Assembly (NCBI RefSeq): GCF_003339865.1
Contig: NZ_QPKV01000006.1
Location: 248,001 to 312,000 of the forward strand
DNA from: Pedobacter chinensis
Lineage (GTDB): Bacteria > Bacteroidota > Bacteroidia > Sphingobacteriales > Sphingobacteriaceae
DNA: 64,000 nucleotides
Reading direction: 5' to 3'
Shown here piece after piece: positions 63,870 to 64,000 of this stretch. Position numbers and translations under genes: made by a program. The notes beneath the pieces are model-generated. The model searched no databases. It saw nothing but the letters and a program-made list of their open reading frames with translations, and was not told the DNA's origin. Every line of letters begins with the position of its first letter. The stretch's first letter is position 1.

Positions 63870-63939
63870 ATGAAAGCAAATCACAATAAGGATTATTCCG
63901 TTGTGAAAACATTCAAAGCGGGGCAACTCGCTTTTTTTA
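63870..63939 (+). ncRNA. tracrRNA of the type II-C system
   Basis: ATGAAAGCAAATCACAA (63870-63886) is the exact complement of 17 bases in the 5' part of the CRISPR repeat. It is followed by a short linker, TTGTGAAAACATTCAAAGCG (nexus-like) and a terminator hairpin AAAGCG...CGCTTT with a T-run ending near 63938. It is transcribed divergently from cas9, from a TAnnTTTG box just upstream. The order anti-repeat, nexus, terminator is standard. The transcript would be about 70 bases. Confidence 0.85.
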
Positions 63940-64000
63940 TTTCTCCATATTTTCCTCAATTTAGCAGCATTAAATAGCTTATGCCGCCAGCCAAAAGAAA

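Overview
The window looks like a chromosomal piece of a Bacteroidota organism, most likely Sphingobacteriaceae (Pedobacter-like). The evidence is a gliding-associated type IX secretion substrate next to a PorP/SprF protein, an outer-membrane beta-barrel TonB receptor, several LytS/LytTR pairs, a TAnnTTTG-type promoter and a Bacteroidota-style type II-C CRISPR locus. No rRNA and no intact transposase or integrase gene was seen. The only RNA genes supported are one CAT-anticodon tRNA and a predicted tracrRNA.

Left part (1-27.3 kb): accessory and partly decayed. It holds a luciferase-like oxidoreductase, an LTA-synthase-type membrane sulfatase, an HD hydrolase, an OmpR-type two-component pair, a TonB receptor with an intact PAP2 phosphatase, a CPBP protease, two LytS/LytTR pairs, a secreted beta-helix protein with a PDZ tail, and a compact SDR/DUF2147/DoxX-like/AraC island. 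Among these lie many broken genes: a frameshifted PAP2 copy, an EamA transporter with several frame breaks, a frameshifted receiver, a DUF6922/AbiEii toxin-antitoxin remnant fused to a zinc-finger protein that lacks a start, a TonB-receptor plug fragment, a nonsense-split small gene and a LuxR remnant. The last remnants lie just before the tRNA at 27.36 kb, so the tRNA may be an old integration boundary.

Middle part (27.8-53.1 kb): compact, housekeeping-like and almost without broken genes. A tight operon encodes an HD protein fused to a Pycsar-effector-like membrane domain, polyphosphate kinase 1 and an SdiA-regulated-type lipoprotein; a large metallophosphatase with a C-terminal barrel follows. 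Then come a GAF-like 804-aa protein, a GIN/DUF2807 protein, a receiver, an HD hydrolase whose 3' end is copied into tandem repeats, a PKD-rich T9SS substrate with PorP/SprF, sigma-54, MscL, a ChaN-like protein, a LiaF-like membrane protein, a DUF4288 protein and a third LytS/LytTR pair.

Right part (53.4-64 kb): a complete type II-C CRISPR-Cas locus. The array has 61 repeats of 46 bp and 60 spacers. The minus-strand operon is cas9, a 99-codon unknown gene, cas1, cas2. A tracrRNA lies divergently upstream of cas9. The anti-repeat shows the array is transcribed on the plus strand, toward cas2. Striking details are a five-spacer block present twice, one of its spacers present a third time, and a 17-bp tandem duplication that remodelled the cas9/small-gene junction.

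Best candidates for something undescribed: the small coupled gene between cas9 and cas1, and the HD-PycTM/PPK1 operon.
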